Assembly (NCBI GenBank): GCA_020638835.1
Contig: JACKHV010000002.1
Span: 124,001-188,000 of the forward strand
Reading direction: 5' to 3'
From: Planctomycetota bacterium
GTDB taxonomy: Bacteria; Planctomycetota; UBA1135; GCA-002686595
Length of the DNA stretch: 64,000 nt
This document shows, piece after piece, positions 8,999-18,297 of the stretch (its first letter is position 1; each line of letters begins with the position of its first letter). A program made the translations under genes and the position numbers. Below the pieces are notes generated by a model. That model was not told the DNA's origin, ran no database searches, and saw nothing but the letters and a program-made list of their open reading frames with translations.

Positions 8999-10813
8999 AT
9001 GCTTTCCTTGCTGTTCAGCCTGTCCGCCGCCCTCGCCGCGACCCCCGAGAGTCGCACGACCGCCGCTCCGTCGGGCGCGGGGGCCGTCGTCAGCGTGCTG
9101 CTCGAGCCGCGTGAACAGGGGCTCGCAGAACTGCTCGAGTCGCCGGTCGGTCGCGAGCTGTTGGGCGACGCGCGCCTACTGCGCTCGAATCAGCTCGGAG
9201 TGCACGACTTGGAGCTGCCCGGCGCGGCCGACTCCGCGCGCTGTGTCGAGCGGCTCTCGGAGCTCGCCGGCGTGCGTGCGGCCTGGATCCCCGGACGCGG
9301 CGAGTGGCTCGACGTCCCGAACGATCCTTCGTACCCGGCGCAGTGGCACCTCGCCAACGACGGCTCGGCGGGCGTCCTCGGCGCAGACGTGAAGGCGGAA
9401 GCGGCGTGGGACGTCACGCACGGTGATCCGTCCGTCGTGATCGCGATCCTCGACAGCGGCGTCGAGATCACGCACCCCGATCTGGCGCCGAACGTCTGGC
9501 ACAACCCGGACGAGCTCGCGAACGGACTCGACGACGACGGCAACGGCTTGATCGACGACCTCGACGGCTGGGACTTCCACAACGGCGACGCGGACGTCAC
9601 CGGTTCCTTCTTCCACGGCACGCGCGTCGCCGGCATGTCGGGCGCGCGCTCGAACGACGGCTTCGGCGTCGCGGGCCTCGCGGGAGGCTGGGGCGCGACG
9701 CCCGGTTGCCGCGTGATGGCCGTCGGCGTCGGTGACACTTTCCCGGACGGCGCGATCATCGACGACGCGATCCTCTACGCCGTCGACGAAGGCGCGCGCG
9801 TGATCAACTTGAGCCTGAGCATCGCGCAGGACCCCGCGATCGACCTCGCGCTCGCGTACGCGGTGTCGAACGACGTGCTCGTCGTCGCGGCGGCCGGGAA
9901 CAACGGCGCGTTCGTCACTTATCCCGGCACTTCGCCCGACGTGATGGCGATCGGCGCGACGACGATCAACGACACCGTCGCGAGCTTCAGCGGCCCCGGT
10001 CCCGAGGTCGAGCTCGCCGCGCCCGGCGACAACGTGCTCACGACCAGCGGGTCTTCGGGCACGGCGTTCGGCGTCGGAACCTCCTTCGCCTCACCGCTGG
10101 TCTGCGGCGCGGCGGGACTGCTCTTCTCGCGCCTGCCGTCGCTCACCGCGGCGGAAGCGCGCGCGATCCTCGTCGCGACCGCCTTCGACATCGGGGCGCC
10201 GGGGCCGGACCTCGGCAGTGGCGCGGGACGCCTGGACGTCGCGGCGGCGTTGGCGCTGCTCGAAGCCTCGGACTGCGACGGCAACGGCCTCTACGACCCT
10301 GCCGAGATCGCGGCGGATCCTTCACTCGACTTCGACCTCGACGGACTGCTCGACGTCTGTCAGCTCGGCACGCCGTTCTGCTTCGGCGACGGCAGCGCGC
10401 CGGCGGGATGTCCGTGCGACAACCACGGACCGCTCGGCGCGGGCTGCGCGAACTCGACGGGGAACGGCGCGCGCCTCCTCGCCTCCGGCAGCCGCGTGAT
10501 TGCCGACCACGACTTCACGCTGCTCGTCACGGGCGCGCGTGGGGGACAGCCGGGTGTGTTCCTGCAGGGGCTCACGCAGACGGCGCTCCCGTTCAAGGAC
10601 GGCATCCTCTGCGCGGGGAACCCGACGGATCGCCTCGAGTTCGTGACGACCACGGCGCTCGGTGAAGCCGCGTCCACGCTCGACGTCGCGCTCGAGGGAT
10701 CGGTCGCGCCGGGCGACACCGCGTCCTACCAGCTCTGGTACCGCGACCCCGCGCTCTCGCCCTGCGGCAGCGGCTCGAACTTCTCGAGCGCGTTCGCCGT
10801 CGACTGGCTGTAG
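8999..10813 (+). CDS. Secreted subtilisin-like protease (S8) with C-terminal module
   Basis: A 604-residue protein with a signal peptide (MLSLLFSLSAALA), a propeptide-like stretch to about 105, and a peptidase S8 domain. Catalytic residues are Asp152 (AILDSGVEITHPD), His206 (FFHGTRVAG), oxyanion Asn301 (AAGNNGAF) and Ser362 (GTSFASP). A DCDGNGLYDPAEI...DFDLDGLLDVC stretch, probably calcium-binding, links to the C-terminal module starting at TPFCFGDGS and ending SNFSSAFAVDWL. That module recurs in four other secreted proteins of this window. All catalytic residues are present, so the protease is expected to be active. Confidence 0.9.
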   Translation: MLSLLFSLSAALAATPESRTTAAPSGAGAVVSVLLEPREQGLAELLESPVGRELLGDARLLRSNQLGVHDLELPGAADSARCVERLSELAGVRAAWIPGRGEWLDVPNDPSYPAQWHLANDGSAGVLGADVKAEAAWDVTHGDPSVVIAILDSGVEITHPDLAPNVWHNPDELANGLDDDGNGLIDDLDGWDFHNGDADVTGSFFHGTRVAGMSGARSNDGFGVAGLAGGWGATPGCRVMAVGVGDTFPDGAIIDDAILYAVDEGARVINLSLSIAQDPAIDLALAYAVSNDVLVVAAAGNNGAFVTYPGTSPDVMAIGATTINDTVASFSGPGPEVELAAPGDNVLTTSGSSGTAFGVGTSFASPLVCGAAGLLFSRLPSLTAAEARAILVATAFDIGAPGPDLGSGAGRLDVAAALALLEASDCDGNGLYDPAEIAADPSLDFDLDGLLDVCQLGTPFCFGDGSAPAGCPCDNHGPLGAGCANSTGNGARLLASGSRVIADHDFTLLVTGARGGQPGVFLQGLTQTALPFKDGILCAGNPTDRLEFVTTTALGEAASTLDVALEGSVAPGDTASYQLWYRDPALSPCGSGSNFSSAFAVDWL

Positions 10814-10826
10814 TTGCGCACGCCGA

Positions 10827-12863
10827 TCAGTGGCCGCCGGCGATGACGGGAAGCGTCATCGAGCCGACCGAGAGCGGATCCTCGGCGCGTCGCCGCACGA
10901 TGCGGTAGACGACTTCGCGTTCCTCCGCGCCGGGTGCGAGCCACAGCACGGCGTCGAGTCCGACCTGGTCGACGAGGTATGCCTCGAGTCGCGCGACGGC
11001 GTCGGGGTCCTCCGGCCCGGAGAGCCCGACGGCGCGGCGAGCACCGGCGGCGTAGAGGATGTCGCGCTCGTCCTCCGTCTCGTTCCACGGCGCGCCGAGC
11101 AACTCGACGCGGTCGGAGCGCAGGATGCCTTGCAAGGCGGCCTGTAGCTCGGAGGCGGCGGCGGGGGCCAGGTCTTGCAGGAGCAGCACGGTGGCCGGCG
11201 CGCCCGCGGACTCCGCGGCGAGCTCGGCGGTCCAGCGCTGCAGGTCGTGAGCCCACGCGGCATCGGCGGCCGCGGCGACGGTGCGCGAGGTGACGGTCGT
11301 CGTCGTGGTCGTCGTTCCGCGGTCGTTCTCCGAGCCGAGGCGCACGAGCGCCGAGACGGCGCCGGCGATGAGCATGCTCCAGATCGCAGCCGCGGCGAGC
11401 CCGCGCGAGGCACGGCGGCGCATGCCTCGGTCGCAGCGGCGCACGCGACCGTTCGCGTCGTCGACGACTTCGAGCGGCTCGACGCGAGCATTCACGCGTC
11501 CGCGGAACACGCCTTCGTCGACCGGCGCGAAGGGTTGCGGCGCCGGGCGGCCGCCGAGCGACGGGAGGTCGGCCGGGCGCACCGCGAAGGGGTCGCGCGC
11601 CGCGGCGAGCACGCGCAGGTCGAGCAGCATCTCGTCGGCGGACGAGTAGCGGTCCTTGATGTCGGCCATCGCCCGGCGAACGATCCACGAGAGCGCGGCG
11701 GGGCAGCGCTTCGTGATCGACGACAGGCTGCCCTGCGCCGGGAACGAGTTCTGGACGATCGAGTAGATCACCGCGCCGGTGCTGTAGAGGTCGAACTTGA
11801 CGCCGTCGACTTCGTGCACCTTCACGCCCTGCATCGCGAGGCGGACCATCTCCGGGTCGCGGTAGTACTCGGTGCCGTGCGTGGTGAGCGTCATCGCCGA
11901 GGCGAGCGGCGTGACCAGGCCGAGGTCGACCAGGTGCACGCGTTCGTCCGAGACGATCAGGTTCGAGGGCTTGATGTCCTTGTGCCACAGGCCGCCGGCG
12001 TGGAAGCGCTGCAGCGTGGCGAGCAGGTCCGTCGCGTACGAGATCGCCAGCGGGACGTCCGACTGGCGCAGTCCGTCCGGGCCGCCGCGAGCGTGCAGGC
12101 GGGAGATGACGGCGTTCATGTCGTCGCCCGGGACGTACGGCATGACGTAGTAGAAGCTCTCGTCGTCGAGGTGATGCTCGTGGACCAGCTCGAGGCGCCC
12201 GGCGGCTTCGAGCGCGCGGCTCTCACGCACGATCTGCGGCAGCGTGGAACCGGTGCGCAGCGCGAACGACTTGATCACGACCTGCTCGGGCTGGCTGCGA
12301 CCCGCGGCGCGCCAGCGCGCGAGCGTCTCGGGCAGCGGTCGCGCCAGGAACAGCTCGGCGCCGGATCCGCCCGCTTGCAGGCTGCCGGTGACCTTGTAGC
12401 CGGGGAACTCGGGCTTCGCGCCGGAGCGGCGAGCGCGCGGCGCGCGCGCCACCAGCTCCGGCACGCGGCGCTCGATGCCGTCGGTCAGTGCGGACAGACC
12501 GAGGAGCTGCGCCGGATTGCCCAGCACGAGCCGGTACGCGCAGAGGAAGGCGCTCGTCAGCTCGTCCTCGATCGCGCCGGCGTAGTGCTTGACGCCCGAG
12601 AAGCGCAGGAAGACGAGGTTCATCAGCGCGATGGGCACCAGCACGATCGCCGCGATCAGCGCGCCGACGAGGTGCAGGGAGTCCATCACCGTGCCGCGCA
12701 CGAAGCGCGCGACGTGGCGGAAGAACCCGCGGATCGCGCGGCCGAGGTTGGAGAGCAGCCAGAAGAGCGCGCGGAAGACTTGGACCAGCAGCCACACACA
12801 GGCGACGGGCACCGTGATGACCAGCACGAGCACGAGCAGGAAGTGAAGGGCTCCTCCGATCAT
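10827..12863 (-). CDS. Membrane-anchored serine/threonine protein kinase, divergent active site
   Basis: A 678-residue protein with two N-terminal membrane segments (about 5-45 and 62-88), a kinase domain (about 155-420), another membrane segment (about 487-507), a Thr run (GTTTTTTTV) and an outer C-terminal domain. Kinase features are Lys198 (VVIKSF), catalytic loop WHKDIKPSN (Asp296), and DLG at 313-315 in place of DFG. The activation segment ends in YYRDPEM rather than APE. The nucleotide loop LQAGGSGAELF is a loose match. It starts 24 bases after the ECF sigma gene, so the two are probably cotranscribed and the kinase may control that sigma factor (inference). Confidence 0.85.
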   Translation of the reverse strand: MIGGALHFLLVLVLVITVPVACVWLLVQVFRALFWLLSNLGRAIRGFFRHVARFVRGTVMDSLHLVGALIAAIVLVPIALMNLVFLRFSGVKHYAGAIEDELTSAFLCAYRLVLGNPAQLLGLSALTDGIERRVPELVARAPRARRSGAKPEFPGYKVTGSLQAGGSGAELFLARPLPETLARWRAAGRSQPEQVVIKSFALRTGSTLPQIVRESRALEAAGRLELVHEHHLDDESFYYVMPYVPGDDMNAVISRLHARGGPDGLRQSDVPLAISYATDLLATLQRFHAGGLWHKDIKPSNLIVSDERVHLVDLGLVTPLASAMTLTTHGTEYYRDPEMVRLAMQGVKVHEVDGVKFDLYSTGAVIYSIVQNSFPAQGSLSSITKRCPAALSWIVRRAMADIKDRYSSADEMLLDLRVLAAARDPFAVRPADLPSLGGRPAPQPFAPVDEGVFRGRVNARVEPLEVVDDANGRVRRCDRGMRRRASRGLAAAAIWSMLIAGAVSALVRLGSENDRGTTTTTTTVTSRTVAAAADAAWAHDLQRWTAELAAESAGAPATVLLLQDLAPAAASELQAALQGILRSDRVELLGAPWNETEDERDILYAAGARRAVGLSGPEDPDAVARLEAYLVDQVGLDAVLWLAPGAEEREVVYRIVRRRAEDPLSVGSMTLPVIAGGH

Positions 12864-12887
12864 GGACTGCTGTTCCTCTCTCTCGGC

Positions 12888-13667
12888 TCAGTGGGTGGCG
12901 CCCGGAGGCCCCTCGAGCGTGGAGCGGCGGGCGTGGCTGCGATGGACGATCTCGGCGAGGGCCTCGTCGAAGCCCCCGTCAGTCGTCTTGGTGGGATTCA
13001 GCTCCAGGCCGTTGCGGCCCAACTCGAAAAGTTCTTCCTCCGTGAAGCTGTAGCGCGCGAAGGTCTCGCCGAGACGCTCGCGCAGTCGTTCGCGGACCGC
13101 CGACAGGCGCCGGCTGACGGTGGGTTCGCTGATCCCGAGGGCGGCCGCGACCTGCTTGCCGGACTGCCCGTCGAGCACGCGCATGCGGTAGACGCTGAAT
13201 TCCATCAGGCCCATCTCGCGCTCCACGGCGCGCAGCGCGGCCGAGACCTTCGCCTCGAAGACCGAGCGTTCGTAGTCGTCGTCGGGACGATCCGCGGCCT
13301 TGGGTCCGTCACCGATGTCGTCGAGGCGGTCGGGGCGCACGCCGGCGCCGCGCTTGGCCGCCATGCGTCGGTCGATCTCGCCGTAGAGCGTGTGCTTCGC
13401 GATCGCGAGCAGCCAAGTGGAGAAGCGCGCGCCGCGCGTCGGATCGTGCGTGTCGATCGAGTTCGCGAGGGCGGCGAGGGTCTCCTGGGAGAGGTCCTGG
13501 ACCGTCTCGATCCCGACCTTGCCGCGGCCCCAGCGTGAGAGCTGGGCGCGCAGGACGGGGCCAAAGGTCTCCCAGAGCTCGAACCAAGCCTTGGCATCGC
13601 GCGCCCGCAGGCGGCCGACGAAGTGTGTGTTGAGGTCTGAGGGCAAGAGGGGGGCGCTGGGGGTCAT
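12888..13667 (-). CDS. ECF-type RNA polymerase sigma factor with C-terminal extension
   Basis: A 259-residue protein. Region 2 lies at about residues 20-105 (TVQDLSQETLAALANSID, RFSTWLLAIAKHTLYGEIDR) and region 4 at about 145-200 with a helix-turn-helix (DGQSGKQVAAALGISEPTVSRRLSAVRERL). Another 55 residues follow (SFTEEELFELGRNGLEL...), longer than a minimal ECF factor and possibly a regulatory tail. The gene precedes the membrane Ser/Thr kinase on the same strand, an arrangement common in Planctomycetota, where a kinase can replace an anti-sigma factor. No anti-sigma gene was seen. Confidence 0.88.
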   Translation of the reverse strand: MTPSAPLLPSDLNTHFVGRLRARDAKAWFELWETFGPVLRAQLSRWGRGKVGIETVQDLSQETLAALANSIDTHDPTRGARFSTWLLAIAKHTLYGEIDRRMAAKRGAGVRPDRLDDIGDGPKAADRPDDDYERSVFEAKVSAALRAVEREMGLMEFSVYRMRVLDGQSGKQVAAALGISEPTVSRRLSAVRERLRERLGETFARYSFTEEELFELGRNGLELNPTKTTDGGFDEALAEIVHRSHARRSTLEGPPGATH

Positions 13668-13902
13668 CGTGCGACCCCCTTAGCGAGGGCCGGCACCGAC
13701 TATTCAGCGCGGGACCCTCGAAAAAACCAAGGCTGCGTCGAAATCCGCGGCCCCGGGTCCCCACTGAGGTGGTGTACGGCGGCCCGCGAGGGCACGAACC
13801 GTGCGGATCTACTGGGGGCGCGGCCCCCGTCGTTCGCGCCGGCGACTCGAGTCACCGGCGGTGTTCCTCGAGGGCTCGACCCTCGCCAACGGAGGCAAAC
13901 GC

Positions 13903-14814
13903 ATGTTCTCGTTCATCAAAGGCGTCGCCAGAGTCAGCACCATCGGCCTGCTCTCCGCGGGCGTGATCGGCGGCGGTGCTCTGCTCATCGCCGGCCCCGG
14001 CCGCACCAAGGCCATGGTCGACAAGGTGCAGACCGGAATCCAAGCACACATCGACGCGCACATCGACGACCCCACGGCGATGCGCACGCAGCTCCAAGAG
14101 CTGGAGGCCGAGTATCCCGCCCGCATCGCCGCGGTGCGCGGTGACCTCGCCGAGCTCAATGAGCAGATCCGTCAACTCCATCGCGACCGCGCCGTCTCCG
14201 AGCGCGTCGTCGCGATGGCGGAAGAAGACCTGGCCCAGCTGCAACCCGCGCTGGACGAGGCGATGGCACAGCGCGCCGTCGGTCAGGCGCAAGCGGCGTC
14301 CGTGCGCTTCGGTGACGCGCACTACACCTTCGAACGCGCTACCAACAAGGCCCAGCAGATCCGCAACACGCGCAATGCGTACAGCCAGCGCGCCGCGGAT
14401 GCGGCCCACGACCTCGTCTACCTGCAGAACCAGGCCGTTCGTCTCGAAGAGCTGCTCGGCCAGCTAGAGACCGAGCGCGCGCAGTTCCAGTCGCAGCTGA
14501 GCCTGCTGTCGCGCCAAGTCGACGCGATCGCGCGCAACGAGCGACTGATCGACCTGATGGAGTCGCGCAACAAGACGATCGAGGAGTGCTCGCGCTACGA
14601 CGCGATCAGCCTCGACCAGATCACGAACCGTCTCGCGGAAGTTCGCAGCCGCCAAGAAGCGGAACTCGAGTATCTCTCGACCCGCCGCGCGGACACGGAC
14701 TACGAAGACATGGCGCGCATGCAGATCGATCGCGAGGGCCTCGGAGGGGTGCAAGACCTTCCGCTGCTCCCGGCCGGTGAAGTCATCCTCCAGGCAGGAT
14801 CGATGACCCGCTGA
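13903..14814 (+). CDS. Membrane-anchored long coiled-coil protein
   Basis: A 303-residue product starting MFSFIKGVARVSTIGLLSAGV with one membrane segment (about 10-30). From about residue 50 to 290 it is almost all helix with Glu/Gln/Arg-rich heptads (ELEAEYPARIAAVRGDLAELNEQIRQL). GGAGG at 13891-13895 precedes this ATG by 7 bases; the frame is open farther upstream but lacks such a signal. It faces the ECF/kinase pair divergently. The overall look recalls PspA/IM30-type or cell-envelope scaffold proteins, but no specific family was recognised. Confidence 0.7.
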   Translation: MFSFIKGVARVSTIGLLSAGVIGGGALLIAGPGRTKAMVDKVQTGIQAHIDAHIDDPTAMRTQLQELEAEYPARIAAVRGDLAELNEQIRQLHRDRAVSERVVAMAEEDLAQLQPALDEAMAQRAVGQAQAASVRFGDAHYTFERATNKAQQIRNTRNAYSQRAADAAHDLVYLQNQAVRLEELLGQLETERAQFQSQLSLLSRQVDAIARNERLIDLMESRNKTIEECSRYDAISLDQITNRLAEVRSRQEAELEYLSTRRADTDYEDMARMQIDREGLGGVQDLPLLPAGEVILQAGSMTR

Positions 14815-14847
14815 GTCGCGCGGCGGCTCGAAGGCGCCGAAGGCAGT

Positions 14848-14867
14848 CCACGGACCACGGTCCGTGG
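14848..14867 (+). terminator. Short hairpin after the coiled-coil gene
   Basis: CCACGGAC (14848-14855) pairs perfectly with GTCCGTGG (14860-14867) around a CACG loop, 33 bases after the stop. No U-tract follows. Confidence 0.4.
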
Positions 14868-14973
14868 TGAGTGAGGGACGGGCGGTCCGAGCGACGAAGC
14901 GAGAGGGAAGCTTCCGAGGTCGGGCCGCCCGCTTCGTGCGCGTCGCAGCCGCCCCGCTTGGTAGATTGAACCG

Positions 14974-15603
14974 ATGGAATCGGAAGCCGACGCCCTGCTC
15001 GCGTGCCACGCCTGCGGGTTGGTCCAGCGGCGACCGGCGCTCGCGCCCGGTGAGCGCGCGCTGTGCGCTCGGTGCCGTTCGACCGTGTTGGACCCCGCGC
15101 ACCGCGAGGGCAGTCGAACGCGCACGGCTTCCGCAGCGCTCGCGGCGCTGGTGCTCTACCCGGTCGCGATCCACCTGCCGATCATGACCCTCGAGCGCTT
15201 CGGCCACCACACCGAGGCGAGCATCTGGACCGGTACCGTCGGCATGCTGCAGGACGGTGAGTGGTTGGTCGGCGGCGTCGTCTTCTTCTGCTCGATCTTC
15301 CTGCCGCTCGCGAAGCTGCTCGCGCTGTTCATGCTGACCGCGCGTCCGTTCGGCATCGGCAGGCGCTACCAGGCCCGCACCTACCGCATCGTCGAGTGGG
15401 CGGGGCGCTGGGGGATGCTCGACGTGTTGCTGATCGCGATGGTCGTGACCTGGGTCAAGGTCGGCGACCTCGTCGAAGTGACACCGGGACCCGGTGTGAT
15501 CGCGTTCACGCTCTGCGTGTTGCTCTCCTTGCTGGCGAGCGCGCGCTTCGACCCCCACGTCTTGTGGGAACAGGATTCCGGCCTCCGCGCCGACGAAGCA
15601 TGA
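14974..15603 (+). CDS. pqiA: Paraquat-inducible protein A family membrane protein
   Basis: A 209-residue protein with an N-terminal zinc-ribbon-like pair, CHAC (about 11-14) and CARC (about 31-34), then four membrane segments (ALAALVLYPVAIHLP, GGVVFFCSIFLPLAKLLALFML, MLDVLLIAMVVTWVKV, VIAFTLCVLLSLLAS). This is one PqiA domain; E. coli PqiA holds two. PqiA works with the MCE protein PqiB in lipid movement between the membranes. The stop overlaps the ATG of the MCE gene (ATGA), which supports translational coupling. Confidence 0.88.
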   Translation: MESEADALLACHACGLVQRRPALAPGERALCARCRSTVLDPAHREGSRTRTASAALAALVLYPVAIHLPIMTLERFGHHTEASIWTGTVGMLQDGEWLVGGVVFFCSIFLPLAKLLALFMLTARPFGIGRRYQARTYRIVEWAGRWGMLDVLLIAMVVTWVKVGDLVEVTPGPGVIAFTLCVLLSLLASARFDPHVLWEQDSGLRADEA

Positions 15604-17003
15604 CCTCGAAGCTCCCTTCCGCCGTCGTCGCGCCGCGCAAGCGTCCGCTCGGATCGCTGGTCCTCCCCGTGCTCGCGCTGCTGATCGCCGGGTGGCTCGG
15701 CGTCACGAACTGGGCCGTCGGAGGTCCGCTGATCACCGTCCACGCCCAAGAGGGGCACGGCATCAAGGCGGGTGACCCGCTGCGCTACCGCGGGATCCAC
15801 GTCGGCGCGGTGGAGTCCGTGTCGCTCGAGCCGGACCTCTCGGGCGTGCGCCTCGAAGTGCGGCTCGACCCCGAGGCCGAGGCGCTCGCGCGAAGAGGCA
15901 GCCGTTTCTGGGTCGTGCGCCCGCACCTCGGGCTCGACAGCGTGCAAGGGCTCGAGACCGTCGTCGGCGCGCGCTACCTGTCCGTGCTGCCCGGACCCGA
16001 CGGCGCGCCGCCCGCAGAGGAGTTCGAGGCGCTCGTCGAACCGCCGCTCGCGGAGCGACTCGAGCCCGACGGATTGCGGCTCGTGCTCGAAGCGCCGTCG
16101 CGCTTCCACCTGCAGACGGGCGCACCGCTCAGCTACCGCCAGATCCAGGTCGGCGTGGTCACCGACGTGGAACTCGCGAGCGACGCGAGTTCCGTCGAAG
16201 TCAGCGTCTACGTACGCCCCGAGTACCGACTGCTGGTGCGCGAGAACTCGCGCTTCTGGGAGACCGGCGGCATCGAGATCGACTTGCGCCTGATGGAAGG
16301 ACTGTCGGTGGAGATGGAGTCGCTGCGCTCGCTGCTCGTCGGCGGCATCTCGCTCGCCACGCCCGAGGACGGCGGGCAGCCGGCGAGCGACGGCATGCGC
16401 TTCCGCCTGCACGACGACGCGGAGCCGGAGTGGCTCGCGTGGCGTCCGACCTTGCCGATCGGGGCGGACCTCGCTCCCGACTTCGAACATCCGCCGCTCG
16501 AGCGCGCGGAGCTGCGCTGGAAGGACGACGGGGTGCTGCGTCGCGGTCGTTCGCGCAGCGGCTGGCTCGTGCCGGTCGCCGGCGGCTGGCTCGGTCCCGC
16601 CGACCTCTTGACCGCCGTGTCCACGGCCCGCGAACCGGGCGCGACGCTCGAGGTCGGCGGGAGAGCCGCGCTGCTCGACGGGGAACCCGACTGGTCGGGC
16701 GGCGGTCTAGCGCGTCGCGCGCTGCCGTTGCCGAGCACGCGCGAGTGGGTCGCTCCGAAGTCCGCGCTCGGTGATGCGCGCGACTGCTTGTTGCTCGCGG
16801 GAGGCGGGGGAGCGCTGCGCAGCCTCGCGGCGGCGCACCTCACGCGGGCGGACGACGCCTGGCGCGTCGCGGACTCGATCGGCTTCGGCGCGGACTGGCA
16901 CGGCGCGCTCGTGCTCGAGCGCGAGAGCCAGGCGTGGATCGGCGTGTTGCTCGTCGACGCGCAGGGCGCGCGCGTCGTGTCGGCGCAGGGCGTGACCGAC
17001 TGA
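15600..17003 (+). CDS. pqiB: MCE/MlaD-domain protein, PqiB-like
   Basis: A 467-residue protein with one N-terminal membrane segment (SLVLPVLALLIAGWLGVT). At least two MCE/MlaD domains follow: the first at about 40-125 (LITVHAQEGHGIKAGDPLRYRGIHVGAVESV), the second at about 150-250 (SRFHLQTGAPLSYRQIQVGVVTDV). The C-terminal 200 residues contain no third clear MCE motif and may form another envelope domain. E. coli PqiB has three MCE domains that form a stacked tube for lipids across the periplasm. The gene is coupled to pqiA by an ATGA overlap. Confidence 0.87.
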   Translation: MTSKLPSAVVAPRKRPLGSLVLPVLALLIAGWLGVTNWAVGGPLITVHAQEGHGIKAGDPLRYRGIHVGAVESVSLEPDLSGVRLEVRLDPEAEALARRGSRFWVVRPHLGLDSVQGLETVVGARYLSVLPGPDGAPPAEEFEALVEPPLAERLEPDGLRLVLEAPSRFHLQTGAPLSYRQIQVGVVTDVELASDASSVEVSVYVRPEYRLLVRENSRFWETGGIEIDLRLMEGLSVEMESLRSLLVGGISLATPEDGGQPASDGMRFRLHDDAEPEWLAWRPTLPIGADLAPDFEHPPLERAELRWKDDGVLRRGRSRSGWLVPVAGGWLGPADLLTAVSTAREPGATLEVGGRAALLDGEPDWSGGGLARRALPLPSTREWVAPKSALGDARDCLLLAGGGGALRSLAAAHLTRADDAWRVADSIGFGADWHGALVLERESQAWIGVLLVDAQGARVVSAQGVTD

Positions 17004-17022
17004 GCAAACGGCCCGGACGAAG

Positions 17023-17060
17023 CAGGAGGCCGCCGATCGCGTGATCGGCGGCCTCCTGCG
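17023..17060. terminator. Perfect bidirectional terminator hairpin
   Basis: A 17-base arm at 17023-17039 (GCAGGAGGCCGCCGATC) pairs without mismatch to 17044-17060 around a GCGT loop. It sits between the ends of the convergent pqiB and thioredoxin-like genes, so it can serve both strands. Confidence 0.7.
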
Positions 17061-17081
17061 TGAGAGAGCTTCGTTCGGCGA

Positions 17082-18098
17082 TCAGCCGTTCAGGATCTGA
17101 TCCAGGAACTCGAGGCGGCGCTGTTCGCTCGCCGGGCAAACGGCTTTGGCCTTCTCCGCGAAGAACTTGGCGTCGTCGGGCATCTCGAGGCGTTCCGAGC
17201 AGAGCCACGCGGCGCTGAAGTACATGTCGAGCGCGGCCTCTTCGTCCTTGATCGGGCCCATGGCGTCGAGGGACTTCAGCTCGGCGACGGCGGCCTTGGC
17301 CGCATCTTCGTCGTTGATGCTCATGAACTTGGCGTGCAGCACCTGCTCGAGCAGTCCCTTCTCGTTCTTCGGGTCGAGCTTCGCCGCCGCAGCGTTGACG
17401 GCCTCGTCGGCCTGACCCTTCTTGAGCAGCGCCTTGATCACGCGCTCGTTCATGCCTTGCTCGTCCTTGCTGTCGGACGTGAGGTGACCCTTCAGGACGT
17501 CCGCGAGCGTCTTCATGCCGGCGGCGTCGGCTTCACGCGACTCGAAGCCTTCGAGCACCGCGGTGAAGGCGGCGATCTTCGCTTCGCCTTCGGCCTTCTG
17601 GAAGGCGTCGACGAGCTTCGCGACTTCGGCGAGCGAGGCCTTGCCCTCGGTCGTGAGCGTGTTGAGGTGCTCGATGTACGCCTCGGGGCCGCCGGCCTGG
17701 TATCCGGTCTGGCCGAAGACTTCGCCGTCGGCGGTCATCAGCAGCACCGTCGGGTAGCCCTGCACGCCGTAGAGGTTCGCGAGTTCGCGGTTGCGCTCGG
17801 GGTTCGGGACCTTGGCCTTGACCGCCTCGTCACGCGGGAAGTCGAGGGCGACGAGCACGAAGCTCTTCTCGGCGGTGGTGTAGAAGGGCTCGTGCGAGAA
17901 GACTTCCTTGTGCAGCTTGATGCACCATCCGCACCAGTCCGAGCCGGTGAAGTCGACGAGCAGGTCCTTGTGCTCCGCCTTGGCGATCTTGACGGCCTCG
18001 TCGAAGTCATCGATCCAGCGTCCGCCTTCGGCGGCCTGGACGGTCGGGGTGAGGGTGGCCAGGAGGCCGAGGGCGAAGGCGGTCATCCACGTGCGCAT
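17082..18098 (-). CDS. Secreted thioredoxin-fold protein (CGWC)
   Basis: A 338-residue protein with a signal peptide (MRTWMTAFALGLLATLTPTVQA) and a thioredoxin-like domain at about 25-135. That domain carries the redox motif CGWC at residues 56-59 (DFTGSDWCGWCIKL) and the cis-Pro in VQGYPTVLLM. The remaining 200 residues are helical and repeat-like (TPR-type in character, not proven). The protein probably reduces or isomerises disulfides outside the cytoplasm. The ATG at 18098 has a GGAGAA site upstream; a longer frame to 18137 lacks support. Confidence 0.85.
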   Translation of the reverse strand: MRTWMTAFALGLLATLTPTVQAAEGGRWIDDFDEAVKIAKAEHKDLLVDFTGSDWCGWCIKLHKEVFSHEPFYTTAEKSFVLVALDFPRDEAVKAKVPNPERNRELANLYGVQGYPTVLLMTADGEVFGQTGYQAGGPEAYIEHLNTLTTEGKASLAEVAKLVDAFQKAEGEAKIAAFTAVLEGFESREADAAGMKTLADVLKGHLTSDSKDEQGMNERVIKALLKKGQADEAVNAAAAKLDPKNEKGLLEQVLHAKFMSINDEDAAKAAVAELKSLDAMGPIKDEEAALDMYFSAAWLCSERLEMPDDAKFFAEKAKAVCPASEQRRLEFLDQILNG

Positions 18099-18297
18099 AG
18101 TGTTCTCCGGGAGCTGTTGGTGCGGTGCCCGTGTCACGGGCTTCGGTGGCCGGGCATTCTAGACCCCCCGACCGGCGGAGCGGGAGCGCGGCGTCACGCT
18201 TTGTCCGTTTCCGATCCGGGATCGGGGGGTCCCTGGGGGCCGGGCTACTCGCCGCGCCGCGGAGTCGGACCTACTTTCCGTCCGAAGAAGGACGCGA

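Noticed and set aside
11290..11320. GTCGTCGTGGTC simple repeat
   Set aside because: It encodes the Thr run after the third membrane segment of the divergent kinase, so it is coding.
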